From assembly GCF_000380125.1 (NCBI RefSeq), contig NZ_KB904579.1, positions 62,001 through 126,000 of the forward strand: a DNA stretch of 64,000 nucleotides, written 5' to 3'. The notes below the pieces were generated by a model, which was not told the DNA's origin, searched no databases, and saw only the letters and a program-made list of their open reading frames with translations. Position 1 is the first letter of the stretch. The number at the start of each line of letters is the position of its first letter. This document shows positions 29,226-37,051 of the stretch, piece by piece. The translations under genes were made by a program, and so were the position numbers. This DNA comes from Streptococcus ovis DSM 16829 (GTDB lineage: Bacteria; Bacillota; Bacilli; Lactobacillales; Streptococcaceae).

Positions 29226-31385
29226 ATGAGTTTGAAAGAATTAGGCGATGTATCCTACTTCCGCCTCAACAATGAAATCAACCGTCCTGTCAATGGACAA
29301 ATTCCGCTCCACAAAGACAAGGAGGCACTCCAAGCCTTCTTTAAAGAAAATGTGGAACCCAACACCATGCAATTTAACAGCATGAATGAAAAAATCGAGT
29401 ATCTACTGAAAGAAAATTACATTGAAAAAGAATTTTTAGAACAATACTCACCAGAATTTATTGAAAAACTAGCACAGTTTCTCAAAGACCAAAACTTCCA
29501 ATTTAAGTCTTTCATGGCTGCCTACAAGTTTCATCAGCAATACGCCTTGAAAACAAATGACGGTGCTTACTACCTTGAAAGCATGGAAGATCGCGTATTT
29601 TTCAATGCCCTTTATTTTGCAGAAGGAAATGAAGAATTAGCTCTTGATTTGGCAAATGAGATGATCCACCTTCGCTACCAGCCAGCTACTCCTTCTTTCT
29701 TAAACGCAGGACGTGCACGCCGTGGTGAATTGGTATCTTGTTTCTTGCTTCAAGTGACAGATGATATGAACTCTATTGGTCGTTCCATCAACTCAGCATT
29801 GCAATTGTCACGTATCGGTGGGGGGGTTGGAATTTCCCTCAGCAATCTGCGTGAAGCTGGCGCTCCAATCAAGGGATACGAAGGTGCAGCATCTGGTGTT
29901 GTACCAGTCATGAAACTCTTTGAAGATAGCTTCTCCTACTCCAATCAACTTGGTCAACGCCAAGGGGCTGGAGTTGTCTACCTGGATGTCTTTCATCCAG
30001 ATATCATCGCTTTTCTTTCTACTAAAAAAGAAAATGCCGATGAAAAAGTGCGGGTGAAAACTCTCTCCCTCGGTATCACGGTTCCAGATAAATTCTACGA
30101 ATTGGCTCGTAAAAATGAAGATATGTACCTCTTCAGCCCATACTCTGTTGAACGGGAATACGGTGTGCCCTATAGCTATCTTGACATCACTGAAAAATAT
30201 GATGAACTTGTAGCTAATCCAAATATCCGTAAAACGAAGATCAAAGCTCGAGACTTGGAAACCGAGATCTCTAAATTACAACAAGAATCTGGCTACCCAT
30301 ACATCATCAATATTGATACCGCAAATCGCGCCAATCCAGTTGATGGCAAAATCATCATGAGCAACCTCTGCTCAGAAATTTTACAGGTTCAAGAACCTAG
30401 CCTCTTAAATGATGCACAAGAATACCTGCAAATGGGAACAGATGTTTCTTGTAACTTGGGTTCTACGAACATTGTCAACCTGATGAAATCTCCTGATTTC
30501 GGACGCTCCGTGCGTACAATGACACGCGCTTTGACCTATGTCACTGACCATTCACATATCTCTGCTGTTCCTTCTATCGAAAACGGAAATAGCCAAGCGC
30601 ATTCTATTGGTTTAGGAGCGATGGGCTTACACTCTTATCTGGCGCAAAACTTGATGGATTACGGTTCAGCAGAAACTATTGAATTTACTAATATCTACTT
30701 CATGTTGCTTAACTACTGGACTTTGGTTGAATCAAACAACATTGCCCGTGAACGCAAACAAACCTTTACGAATTTTGAAAAATCTGACTACGCAAATGGT
30801 ACTTACTTCGCAAAATATGTGACAGGTGACTACCAACCAACGTCAGATAAGGTAAAAGCCCTCTTTGAAGGCATCTTCATTCCAAATGGACAAGATTGGG
30901 CAGACTTGCGTGACAAGGTACAAGCGGATGGTCTTTACCACCAAAACCGCCTGGCTGTTGCACCAAACGGGTCAATTTCCTATATCAATGATGTATCTGC
31001 TTCTATCCACCCAATTACCCAACGGATTGAAGAACGTCAAGAGAAGAAAATTGGTAAAATCTATTATCCAGCTTCTGGTCTATCAACAGAAACCATTCCA
31101 TTTTATAAGTCAGCTTACGACATGGATATGCGTAAAGTCATCGACATCTATGCTGCTGCTACAGAGCATGTAGACCAAGGCTTGTCCCTCACACTCTTCC
31201 TACGTAGCGAATTACCAGCTGAACTCTACGAATGGAAAACAGAGAACAAACAAACCACTCGTGACCTCTCTATTCTTCGCAACTACGCCTTTAACAAAGG
31301 TATCAAATCCATTTACTACGTACGTACCTTTACAGACGACGGCGAAGAAGTCGGTGCCAACCAATGTGAAAGTTGTGTGATCTAA
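29226..31385 (+). CDS. nrdE: Ribonucleoside-diphosphate reductase alpha, class Ib
   Basis: 719 aa, catalytic subunit. It starts MSLKELGDVSYF and the family segment RPVNGQIPLHKDKEA follows. Active-site elements are VSCFLLQVTDDM, NLCSEILQV (with the radical-site Cys) and the C-terminal NQCESCVI that is reduced by NrdH. No strong SD lies near the ATG at 29226; the best purine-rich sequence is about 45 nt upstream. A TTG at 29211 is an alternative start. Confidence 0.95.
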   Translation: MSLKELGDVSYFRLNNEINRPVNGQIPLHKDKEALQAFFKENVEPNTMQFNSMNEKIEYLLKENYIEKEFLEQYSPEFIEKLAQFLKDQNFQFKSFMAAYKFHQQYALKTNDGAYYLESMEDRVFFNALYFAEGNEELALDLANEMIHLRYQPATPSFLNAGRARRGELVSCFLLQVTDDMNSIGRSINSALQLSRIGGGVGISLSNLREAGAPIKGYEGAASGVVPVMKLFEDSFSYSNQLGQRQGAGVVYLDVFHPDIIAFLSTKKENADEKVRVKTLSLGITVPDKFYELARKNEDMYLFSPYSVEREYGVPYSYLDITEKYDELVANPNIRKTKIKARDLETEISKLQQESGYPYIINIDTANRANPVDGKIIMSNLCSEILQVQEPSLLNDAQEYLQMGTDVSCNLGSTNIVNLMKSPDFGRSVRTMTRALTYVTDHSHISAVPSIENGNSQAHSIGLGAMGLHSYLAQNLMDYGSAETIEFTNIYFMLLNYWTLVESNNIARERKQTFTNFEKSDYANGTYFAKYVTGDYQPTSDKVKALFEGIFIPNGQDWADLRDKVQADGLYHQNRLAVAPNGSISYINDVSASIHPITQRIEERQEKKIGKIYYPASGLSTETIPFYKSAYDMDMRKVIDIYAAATEHVDQGLSLTLFLRSELPAELYEWKTENKQTTRDLSILRNYAFNKGIKSIYYVRTFTDDGEEVGANQCESCVI

Positions 31386-31613
31386 CGGTGCAAGCTTGGC
31401 TGAACGATAGTCCTAGTCAAGCTACTCTAGTCGCTATTTGCGAACTAGCTACCCACTTACTAACTTCGTAAAAATCGTATCATCGACAATTTTTACTACG
31501 TGTCGTAACCATGCAAAAGATTACGAACGAGTTACCATCCTAGCAACAGCCCAATTCTCTTTGGGCTATTGACTGATGTTATAATAGATTGATTACTCTA
31601 TTTAGGAGAACTT
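31386..31613 (+). promoter_or_regulatory. nrdE-nrdF spacer with its own promoter
   Basis: 228 bp without a convincing gene. It holds a hairpin with GTAAAAAT / ATTTTTAC arms (about 31468-31497), a hairpin AGCCCAA / TTGGGCT near 31549-31567 with a weak T tail, and an extended -10 TGTTATAAT near 31575-31583, about 30 nt before the nrdF ATG (SD AGGAG). Thus nrdF can be transcribed separately. No nrdI is found in this window. Confidence 0.5.
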
Positions 31614-32573
31614 ATGCAAACTTATTACAAAGCCATTAACTGGAATGAAATAGAAGATGTCATCGACAAGTCTACTTGGGAAAAGTTGACCGAACAATTC
31701 TGGCTCGATACCCGTATTCCTTTGTCAAATGACTTGGATGACTGGCGGAAATTGTCAGCCGTTGAAAAAGATTTGGTCGGTAAAGTCTTTGGTGGATTGA
31801 CCCTGCTTGATACCATGCAGTCTGAATCTGGTGTTGAAGCCATTCGTGCAGATGTCCGTACGCCGCATGAGGAAGCGGTCCTCAATAACATTCAATTCAT
31901 GGAATCAGTCCACGCCAAGTCTTACTCTTCTATCTTCTCAACTCTCAACACAAAATCTGAGATTGAAGAGATTTTCGAGTGGACTAACAGCAATGAATAC
32001 TTGCAAACCAAGGCAAAAATCATCAATGATATTTACGAAAACGGAACACCTTTGCAAAAGAAAGTGGCTTCTACTTACCTAGAAACCTTCCTCTTCTACT
32101 CAGGTTTTTTCACTCCTCTCTACTATCTTGGCAATAACAAACTGGCTAACGTAGCTGAAATTATCAAATTGATTATCCGTGACGAATCGGTTCACGGTAC
32201 CTACATCGGCTACAAGTTCCAGCTCGGCTTTAACGAATTACCAGAAGAGGAACAAAACGAGTTCCGCGACTGGATGTATGACCTCCTCTACCAACTCTAT
32301 GAAAACGAGGAAAAATATACTGAAACCCTCTACGATGCGGTAGGATGGACTGAGGAAGTTATGACTTTCCTCCGCTACAATGCCAATAAGGCTCTGATGA
32401 ATCTCGGACAAGATCCCCTCTTCCCTGATTCAGCAGATGATGTCAATCCCATCGTCATGAACGGTATCTCAACAGGGACTTCCAACCATGACTTCTTCAG
32501 TCAGGTCGGAAATGGGTACTTACTTGGAACCGTTGAAGCCATGCAGGATGACGATTACAATTTTGGTTTATAA
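31614..32573 (+). CDS. nrdF: Ribonucleoside-diphosphate reductase beta, class Ib
   Basis: 319 aa, radical-generating subunit, whose dimetal centre and tyrosyl radical support NrdE. Metal-ligand helices visible are NNIQFMESVHAKSYSS near residue 93 and IIRDESVHGTYIGYKFQ near 190. Normal length; the end is EAMQDDDYNFGL. Its NrdI flavodoxin partner is not encoded nearby. Confidence 0.95.
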   Translation: MQTYYKAINWNEIEDVIDKSTWEKLTEQFWLDTRIPLSNDLDDWRKLSAVEKDLVGKVFGGLTLLDTMQSESGVEAIRADVRTPHEEAVLNNIQFMESVHAKSYSSIFSTLNTKSEIEEIFEWTNSNEYLQTKAKIINDIYENGTPLQKKVASTYLETFLFYSGFFTPLYYLGNNKLANVAEIIKLIIRDESVHGTYIGYKFQLGFNELPEEEQNEFRDWMYDLLYQLYENEEKYTETLYDAVGWTEEVMTFLRYNANKALMNLGQDPLFPDSADDVNPIVMNGISTGTSNHDFFSQVGNGYLLGTVEAMQDDDYNFGL

Positions 32574-32577
32574 AAAG

Positions 32578-32603
32578 AACTCCGATTGGATGCAATCAGA
32601 GTT
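32578..32603 (+). terminator. Hairpin after nrdF
   Basis: AACTCCGATTG / CAATCAGAGTT with one mismatch and a 4-nt loop. It lacks a T tail. It is nearly the same hairpin as at 32840-32866, on the other side of the nested-repeat element. Confidence 0.45.
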
Positions 32604-32625
32604 CAGACTGTAGATAAAGTCTTTT

Positions 32626-32750
32626 TCAGACTTTCCTTAAGTGATAGCGGACGGTAGCGACTTCCGTTGAAATTCTATACCTAATCTCAAAGATTCCGAG
32701 TGCCTGAAACTGGAATGTTTCAGGCGCTTTTATCACGGCGGAAAGTCTGA
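32626..32750. repeat. 125-bp nested inverted-repeat element
   Basis: Perfect 11-bp terminal inverted repeats TCAGACTTTCC (32626-32636) and GGAAAGTCTGA (32740-32750). Inside them are GTGATA / TATCAC (32641-32646, 32731-32736), then two internal hairpins, CGGA/TCCG and GCCTGAAAC/GTTTCAGGC (32702-32725, followed by a T-run). The shape would suit either a MITE-like repeat or a structured RNA. Confidence 0.55.
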
Positions 32751-32839
32751 ATTATATTTTGTCAACAACCCTAATTTTCAATAGTCAGCCAATTTTTTCA
32801 AGCTGACTTTATTTGAAAAGGATAGTTTGTCTTTAACCT

Positions 32840-32866
32840 AAACTCCGATTGCAACAATCGGAGTTT
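32840..32866. terminator. Bidirectional terminator
   Basis: Perfect 12-bp stem AAACTCCGATTG / CAATCGGAGTTT with a 3-nt loop, between nrdF and the convergent CPBP gene. Short T runs on both sides. Confidence 0.7.
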
Positions 32867-32869
32867 TCA

Positions 32870-33529
32870 TTATACCAATAACATTAATGCAAATCCTAGA
32901 GCGTTATTCAATACATGTAGAGCCATCGGATAGCGCAAATCCTTCTTCGAAAGATAGAGCCAACCGAAAGTAGTTCCCATGATAAAATAAACCATAAATT
33001 GTAAAAATTCTGTTGGTCCATGGAAGTAAGCGAAGATTGTGCTAGATAGGAGTAGATAGAGACCCACTTTGAACTTCGTATCCAGTTGCGGGAAGAGGTA
33101 GCGTGCGAGCAATCCTCGGAACAAATACTCTTCTAAAATCGGCCCCGTCACCACAACAAGGAAGAATGCCACGACTGGATAGCCCATTACAAACTTCTCA
33201 ACTAGCTGTTGATTGTCACTCTCAACTGAACTCGGAAGCAGTTGTTGGAAAATTAGCAAAGCCACATAGAGGACAATTGGCCCCAATACCGATAACCACT
33301 TTTTATCAAATTCCATGACAGTCCATGAGAATTTTTTAAGCAAATGACGGTAGAGAAACCATAGACCAACTGCCATAACAAATCCTATCGCTGTCACCAC
33401 ATAATAAAACTGAATCGGAACTTCAGGTGAGAGGTGAGCACTTAGCAGGGCAGTAATAGAACCATTTGTGATAATATAGGCTAAAGCCATCAAAAGCCAG
33501 ATTGCTACTCCTTTTAAAATCTTTTTCAT
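32870..33529 (-). CDS. CPBP family intramembrane metalloprotease
   Basis: 219 aa, about six to seven hydrophobic segments. The glutamate-rich motif EEYLFRGLLARY is near residue 133, the next motif FAYFHGPTEFLQF has the His near 170, and HVLNNALG is the third near 204. All three are expected for CPBP (Abi/CAAX-like) proteases. In lactic acid bacteria such proteins often give bacteriocin self-immunity or process membrane peptides. Last of ten tightly packed genes. Confidence 0.83.
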   Translation of the reverse strand: MKKILKGVAIWLLMALAYIITNGSITALLSAHLSPEVPIQFYYVVTAIGFVMAVGLWFLYRHLLKKFSWTVMEFDKKWLSVLGPIVLYVALLIFQQLLPSSVESDNQQLVEKFVMGYPVVAFFLVVVTGPILEEYLFRGLLARYLFPQLDTKFKVGLYLLLSSTIFAYFHGPTEFLQFMVYFIMGTTFGWLYLSKKDLRYPMALHVLNNALGFALMLLV

Positions 33530-33544
33530 AAATCACTGTCTCCT

Positions 33545-34315
33545 TTATTTAAAATATTGGCGAGCCACTCTGATTTGTGTCAAGTTGATATAGATATGGA
33601 TTGCCGCCACAATAACAAGTGCTAAGATTTGCTTGGTTTGGCTAACCATACTAACGAGCATGATCAAGAGATAAAGAGCTGGTAGAACATATTGATTCAG
33701 ATTAAACATTGTCACAAAGCTGTTTTCAAAATTCGCTTGGCGTTCTCCTTCATCGTAAGAATTGACATAATCTTTGATTTCACGAACCGTTGGAAACGCA
33801 GATAAATTGTAATTGCGAATCTTTTGTGTTGTCTTCATCAAGACTACTTGAAGAATAGCTAGTAGAATAAAAGCACCAAAATCAATCATGGAAGTTGTTA
33901 AACTGGCTCCATCTGACTCAATGATAAAATTGAAAGAGAGAATCAGATTTAATAGAGTGAGACTAGACATGATATTAAATGCAATCGTCACATACTCTAG
34001 CGAACGAAACATATTGCTATACAGTTTATCTACCGTTTCATCGTCCTCTGTTTCACTCGATCCATAGGCCTTATAGCCACCACGCGCTTCTGCAAGAAAC
34101 CAAAGACCAACTAATAATGTTACAGCCAAGAAGGCCCGTGTCACCCAAAGAATATTATCTACATTAACCATTGCAGCTATTTCTTTTACGGAAAAGAATC
34201 CTGCAAGAAATGCTCCTACTGCTCCCAGCGCTAGACCCCCACCAAAACACACAACTACATAATATAACCATCTCTGAGCAACGGTTAATTGTTTCTTTTT
34301 CTTTACTTCTTTCAT
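33545..34315 (-). CDS. DUF3169-like membrane protein
   Basis: 256 aa with six TM helices arranged in pairs (residues 15-40, 52-75, 110-130, 145-160, 210-245) and a charged loop with GSSETEDDETVDKLYSNMFRSLEYV. This fits the DUF3169 family, which is nearly always encoded next to a short Xre regulator, as here. Function unknown. The start overlaps the Xre stop by 4 nt, so the pair is translationally coupled. Confidence 0.7.
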   Translation of the reverse strand: MKEVKKKKQLTVAQRWLYYVVVCFGGGLALGAVGAFLAGFFSVKEIAAMVNVDNILWVTRAFLAVTLLVGLWFLAEARGGYKAYGSSETEDDETVDKLYSNMFRSLEYVTIAFNIMSSLTLLNLILSFNFIIESDGASLTTSMIDFGAFILLAILQVVLMKTTQKIRNYNLSAFPTVREIKDYVNSYDEGERQANFENSFVTMFNLNQYVLPALYLLIMLVSMVSQTKQILALVIVAAIHIYINLTQIRVARQYFK

Positions 34316-34527
34316 TCTTCTATCTCCTCTAATCGAAATACATTTTCCAGTGGCTCATGAAACACTTGTGCGATTTTCATGGCAATAATGACTGACGGTG
34401 TGTATTCACCGCGCTCAATCAGACTAATGGTCTGGCGGGAAACTCCTGCTAACTTTGCCATCTCCGTCTGATTGACCCCGTCTCTGGCTCGCAATTCCTT
34501 GAGCCGATTTTTTAATATGACATCCAT
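34312..34527 (-). CDS. Short Xre-family transcriptional regulator
   Basis: 71-aa single-domain HTH protein: KNRLKELRARDGVNQTEMAKLAGVSRQTISLIERGEYTPS, typical of the YozG/YgzD-like group, with no sensor domain. Overlaps the DUF3169 gene. Probably regulates this operon or membrane stress genes; target unproven. Confidence 0.85.
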   Translation of the reverse strand: MDVILKNRLKELRARDGVNQTEMAKLAGVSRQTISLIERGEYTPSVIIAMKIAQVFHEPLENVFRLEEIEE

Positions 34528-34536
34528 AATTTCCTC

Positions 34537-34866
34537 CTACTCAACAGGTTTTAATTCCTTGATATCCTCAATGCGGACAATCCGTACTTCTTCATTACCC
34601 TTCTTATCCTCACGACGGATTTTCACCCAATCTTCATCCGCATCCAAGATGTCATAGGCATACGGTCCCATCTGGATTTCTTCATCAAATAAGACGGTAC
34701 ATTTTGCATTGATTAAACTTTGAATTAAGCGTGACATCGTATTTTCTCCTTTTGGTTTCGTATTTTTTTCTAACTTTTTGAGGCGTGTCGCCAATTTTTT
34801 AATCTTACTGCCTGCATCTATGTTCATCATAGCAATCATTAAGGCAAATACTCCAATATATTCCAT
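34537..34866 (-). CDS. Membrane-anchored small protein with an internal start
   Basis: 109 aa. Residues 1-16 are hydrophobic (YIGVFALMIAMMNI), then a basic coiled-coil-like stretch (KIKKLATRLKKLEKNTK), then a compact soluble domain from residue 44. An internal ATG at 34737 has AAAGGAG 9 nt upstream, better than many full starts, so a soluble 66-aa form may also be made. Function unknown; conserved next to Xre/DUF3169 genes is my inference. Confidence 0.6.
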   Translation of the reverse strand: MEYIGVFALMIAMMNIDAGSKIKKLATRLKKLEKNTKPKGENTMSRLIQSLINAKCTVLFDEEIQMGPYAYDILDADEDWVKIRREDKKGNEEVRIVRIEDIKELKPVE

Positions 34867-34875
34867 ATTTTCCTC

Positions 34876-35439
34876 CTATGCTTGGTAAATGAGCAAGCCT
34901 GTTTCTGTATCTTCGACCAAGATATTCTCCTTGCGGTGTTTGATAGTTAGGAGATAGGTATAGTAGAAATCTCCGATACAACCTGCTGCATGGGCAGAGG
35001 CTAAAACGACATACATTCCTACATTTATCCCACCTAAAGCTAACAATATTGTCAAAGCTAGGCTCAGCAAGACAAAGGGAGCAAGACTAATCACCAACAT
35101 TTGACCACGATTGTACTGAGAACCTGGGCTAGTCGCATACGCCATGCCCTGTTTCAACTTAATCCCAAACTTAACCTTATTTTCAGGCTTGTAAACCTTG
35201 AAGAAAATGCCATGGATCAACTCGTGAATAACAAGTAAAATCATAAATGCAAGGAAAAACCATAGACCATCCCAACCTGAAAAAGTATAGCTATCTTTGA
35301 TATTCACAACCTGCGACAACAAGACCACTACCCAAGAGAAGACATAACCAAAGATAATCCACAAAGGAATCGCAAGAAGATTTAACACAATCGCTAATTT
35401 CTTACTTTCTAAAATATTGATTTCTTGAATGAGTTTCAT
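34876..35439 (-). CDS. DUF3267-like putative zincin metalloprotease
   Basis: 187 aa, four TM helices, with a zinc-protease motif HELIHG near residue 73 in the middle of a membrane-bounded segment (ILLVIHELIHGIFFKVYKP) and a second AHAAGC-type segment near 150. This is the DUF3267 fold, related to site-2-protease-like zincins. Start at 35439 has AGGAG 8 nt upstream. Second membrane peptidase type in the operon besides the CPBP proteins. Confidence 0.7.
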   Translation of the reverse strand: MKLIQEINILESKKLAIVLNLLAIPLWIIFGYVFSWVVVLLSQVVNIKDSYTFSGWDGLWFFLAFMILLVIHELIHGIFFKVYKPENKVKFGIKLKQGMAYATSPGSQYNRGQMLVISLAPFVLLSLALTILLALGGINVGMYVVLASAHAAGCIGDFYYTYLLTIKHRKENILVEDTETGLLIYQA

Positions 35440-35449
35440 GATGTTTCTC

Positions 35450-35656
35450 CTATTTTTTCTTTTTCTGTCCTTGTAGTCCTGCTTCCATCGCTCCAAGCGA
35501 ACAAATCATTAGAGCGACAATCGGCATATCTAAAGGTTGATTCTTTAGTACACTAGCTACAAGTTTTCCAATTAGTACAATGAGAGCAAGCACTTGTACT
35601 GCTCGGACCACCTTTCTTCCCGTAATGACAATAGGTTGTTTTTCTGTTGATTTCAT
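35450..35656 (-). CDS. Small membrane protein (68 aa)
   Basis: Reads MKSTEKQPIVITGRKVV, then two hydrophobic helices and a lysine-rich end (GQKKKK). Start chosen at 35656, since GGAAGAA precedes it and the longer frame overlaps the CPBP gene. Unknown function. Confidence 0.6.
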   Translation of the reverse strand: MKSTEKQPIVITGRKVVRAVQVLALIVLIGKLVASVLKNQPLDMPIVALMICSLGAMEAGLQGQKKKK

Positions 35657-35693
35657 AACTATTCTTCCTTTACTCTTTTTCATACTCCAGTTT

Positions 35694-36296
35694 TTATAAG
35701 GCATTGTACAACATGTGAACGATGATGCTATCTGACACTCTGCCATAGCGGTAACAAGCAAGAGCAAACACCAAGCCTCCACCGATATAAATAATTGCCT
35801 CACCGACTGATGTTACCCCATGGACCAAGCCAAACAAGACTGCTCCCACTAGATACCCAACCTTCTGATGGTTCTTGAAAAGCAACTGTGGAATCATTCC
35901 TCTAAACAACAACTCTTCCACAATGGGAGCTACGAGTATTGTTAAAAATTTATCTAAATAAGCAGGTATGTGAGTAGCTGCCTCATCGTTAATCAATTGA
36001 TTCTGCGTTTCTTTAATTCCTTCCCATTCTAAGACAATATGTCCAAGTTCGCCTACCGCATACAAGAGCAGAAAGGAGAAGATAATCCAGCCAATCCGTT
36101 TCCAGTCAAACTGAATATCTTTTAAAGAAATCAGCCCTTTTTCAGAAGAATATAGACCTGCAAGTACAATAGATACAATTCCTAATATGAGTGAGATGGG
36201 TGCATTTGTAGTCGCATAAGGGAGTCCAAATAGGAACATAAATCCTAAAAAAACCAGCAGCAACATCCCTTTTTCTTGTATCAATTTCTTCGTCAT
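35694..36296 (-). CDS. CPBP family intramembrane metalloprotease
   Basis: 200 aa, about six TM segments, with motif EELLFRGMIPQLLF near residue 125, FGLVHGVTS near 155 and HMLYNAL at the very C-terminus. Normal CPBP length. A decayed relative sits at 39297-39897 with the same C-terminal pattern. ATG at 36296 with AGGAG about 9 nt upstream. Confidence 0.8.
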   Translation of the reverse strand: MTKKLIQEKGMLLLVFLGFMFLFGLPYATTNAPISLILGIVSIVLAGLYSSEKGLISLKDIQFDWKRIGWIIFSFLLLYAVGELGHIVLEWEGIKETQNQLINDEAATHIPAYLDKFLTILVAPIVEELLFRGMIPQLLFKNHQKVGYLVGAVLFGLVHGVTSVGEAIIYIGGGLVFALACYRYGRVSDSIIVHMLYNAL

Positions 36297-36319
36297 ATTC
36301 AATATCTCCTAGTATTGTC

Positions 36320-36421
36320 CTACAAACTCGCTAGTCCAATCGCCACACCAACCAAAAAACTGATGTTGGCCATCACTGCAACGATAATGGCGGCTGTTTC
36401 TACTTTGATTGATTGTTTCAT
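36320..36421 (-). CDS. Hydrophobic 33-aa peptide
   Basis: Starts MKQSIKVETAAIIVAVMAN and forms a single TM helix with GxxxG-like spacing, ending GLASL. GAGG lies 8 nt before the ATG. Spaced 3 nt from the previous peptide gene. Small enough to be a bacteriocin-like, signalling or subunit peptide; no leader cleavage motif (GG) is visible. Confidence 0.55.
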   Translation of the reverse strand: MKQSIKVETAAIIVAVMANISFLVGVAIGLASL

Positions 36422-36424
36422 CTT

Positions 36425-36574
36425 TTATACCTCTTTCATTACCATGTACCAAGTTACCAAAGCAAGCACTCCTGCTGATACTGCTAAGCCTAATAAATTA
36501 TTGAGTAGTGAGAATAAGATAATCCCAAACGCTACTCCAACTACAAATTTTTTCATCCATTGAACTGTTTTCAT
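36425..36574 (-). CDS. Hydrophobic 49-aa peptide
   Basis: Begins MKTVQWMKKFVVGVAFG, then two hydrophobic stretches, and ends MVMKEV. AAAGGAGA lies upstream at a good distance. Cationic N-terminus followed by TM segments. Unknown; part of the ten-gene operon. Confidence 0.6.
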   Translation of the reverse strand: MKTVQWMKKFVVGVAFGIILFSLLNNLLGLAVSAGVLALVTWYMVMKEV

Positions 36575-36591
36575 TTTTCTGTCTCCTTTAA

Positions 36592-36846
36592 CTAATTTTC
36601 TTTTTCAATCTTTATAAAAGAGAGAAGTATGCCCATCACAGCAGCTGATAGAGTACCCTGTAGTCCATCCAGATTCACAGTTCCACTTGCCAACCATGCA
36701 CCGAAAATATAACCCAAACTATAGATGATGAGCATTATACCAAGCGAACGACTGAGTAAGCGGAGAAACACTTTAATGTTCATATCTTTTTTCATATTAG
36801 AAATCTCCTCATTTGTTGTAACGACATATTCTTTGAATAATTTCAT
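36592..36846 (-). CDS. Small membrane protein, first gene of the operon
   Basis: 84 aa with two hydrophobic segments (residues 32-50, 62-80) and a GxxxA pattern. The ATG at 36846 has AAAGGAG. A second in-frame ATG at 36795 (MKKDMNIKVF) also has GAGGAG upstream, giving a 67-aa form. Function unknown. Confidence 0.6.
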   Translation of the reverse strand: MKLFKEYVVTTNEEISNMKKDMNIKVFLRLLSRSLGIMLIIYSLGYIFGAWLASGTVNLDGLQGTLSAAVMGILLSFIKIEKEN

Positions 36847-36889
36847 TTTACTTTCTCCTTTTGTATTCGTTTTCTTTTTCTATGATGTT

Positions 36890-36918
36890 ATTGTAACACA
36901 TCTTTTTCTTTTTGACAA
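36890..36918 (-). promoter_or_regulatory. Promoter of the ten-gene membrane operon
   Basis: TTGTCA (36913-36918), 17-nt spacer, TGTTACAAT extended -10 (TACAAT at 36890-36895). The phased repeats start 3 bp upstream of the -35. Confidence 0.65.
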
Positions 36919-36920
36919 CT

Positions 36921-37004
36921 ATCTTTGTCAAAAAAATAATAATTTTTGTCAAAAAGATTATGAAAATTGTCATTTTTAGTAAGATAATAGTCATTTGCAC
37001 CCTC
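36921..37004. promoter_or_regulatory. Four direct repeats with exact 21-bp spacing
   Basis: GTCA occurs at 36927, 36948, 36969 and 36990, each exactly 21 bp (two helical turns) apart. Aligned 21-bp units share A-N3-T-N-GTCA. On the minus strand the unit reads TGACAAAGAT, TGACAAAAAT, TGACAATTTT, TGACTATTAT. Such 21-bp-phased repeats are typical of LytTR-type regulators (ComE/BlpR sites contain ACANTT at this period). They lie between two divergent promoters. Confidence 0.7.
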
Positions 37005-37015
37005 CTACTATTTTT

Positions 37016-37024
37016 TGTTACAAT
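37016..37024 (+). promoter_or_regulatory. Extended -10 of the CDF-like gene
   Basis: TGTTACAAT, identical to the extended -10 of the divergent operon. There is no good -35; the last phased repeat occupies that place. Confidence 0.6.
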
Positions 37025-37051
37025 AGAAGAAAGAACTACAGGAGGAATGAT

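Noticed and set aside
29211-29226. TTG at 29211 as the nrdE start
   Set aside because: The family N-terminus begins at the ATG at 29226 and neither start has a good SD, so the longer form has no support.
36921-37004. The 21-bp repeats as a CRISPR or plasmid iteron array
   Set aside because: Only four bases are strictly conserved per unit, there are no spacers or cas genes, and the site is between two divergent promoters with no replication gene nearby.
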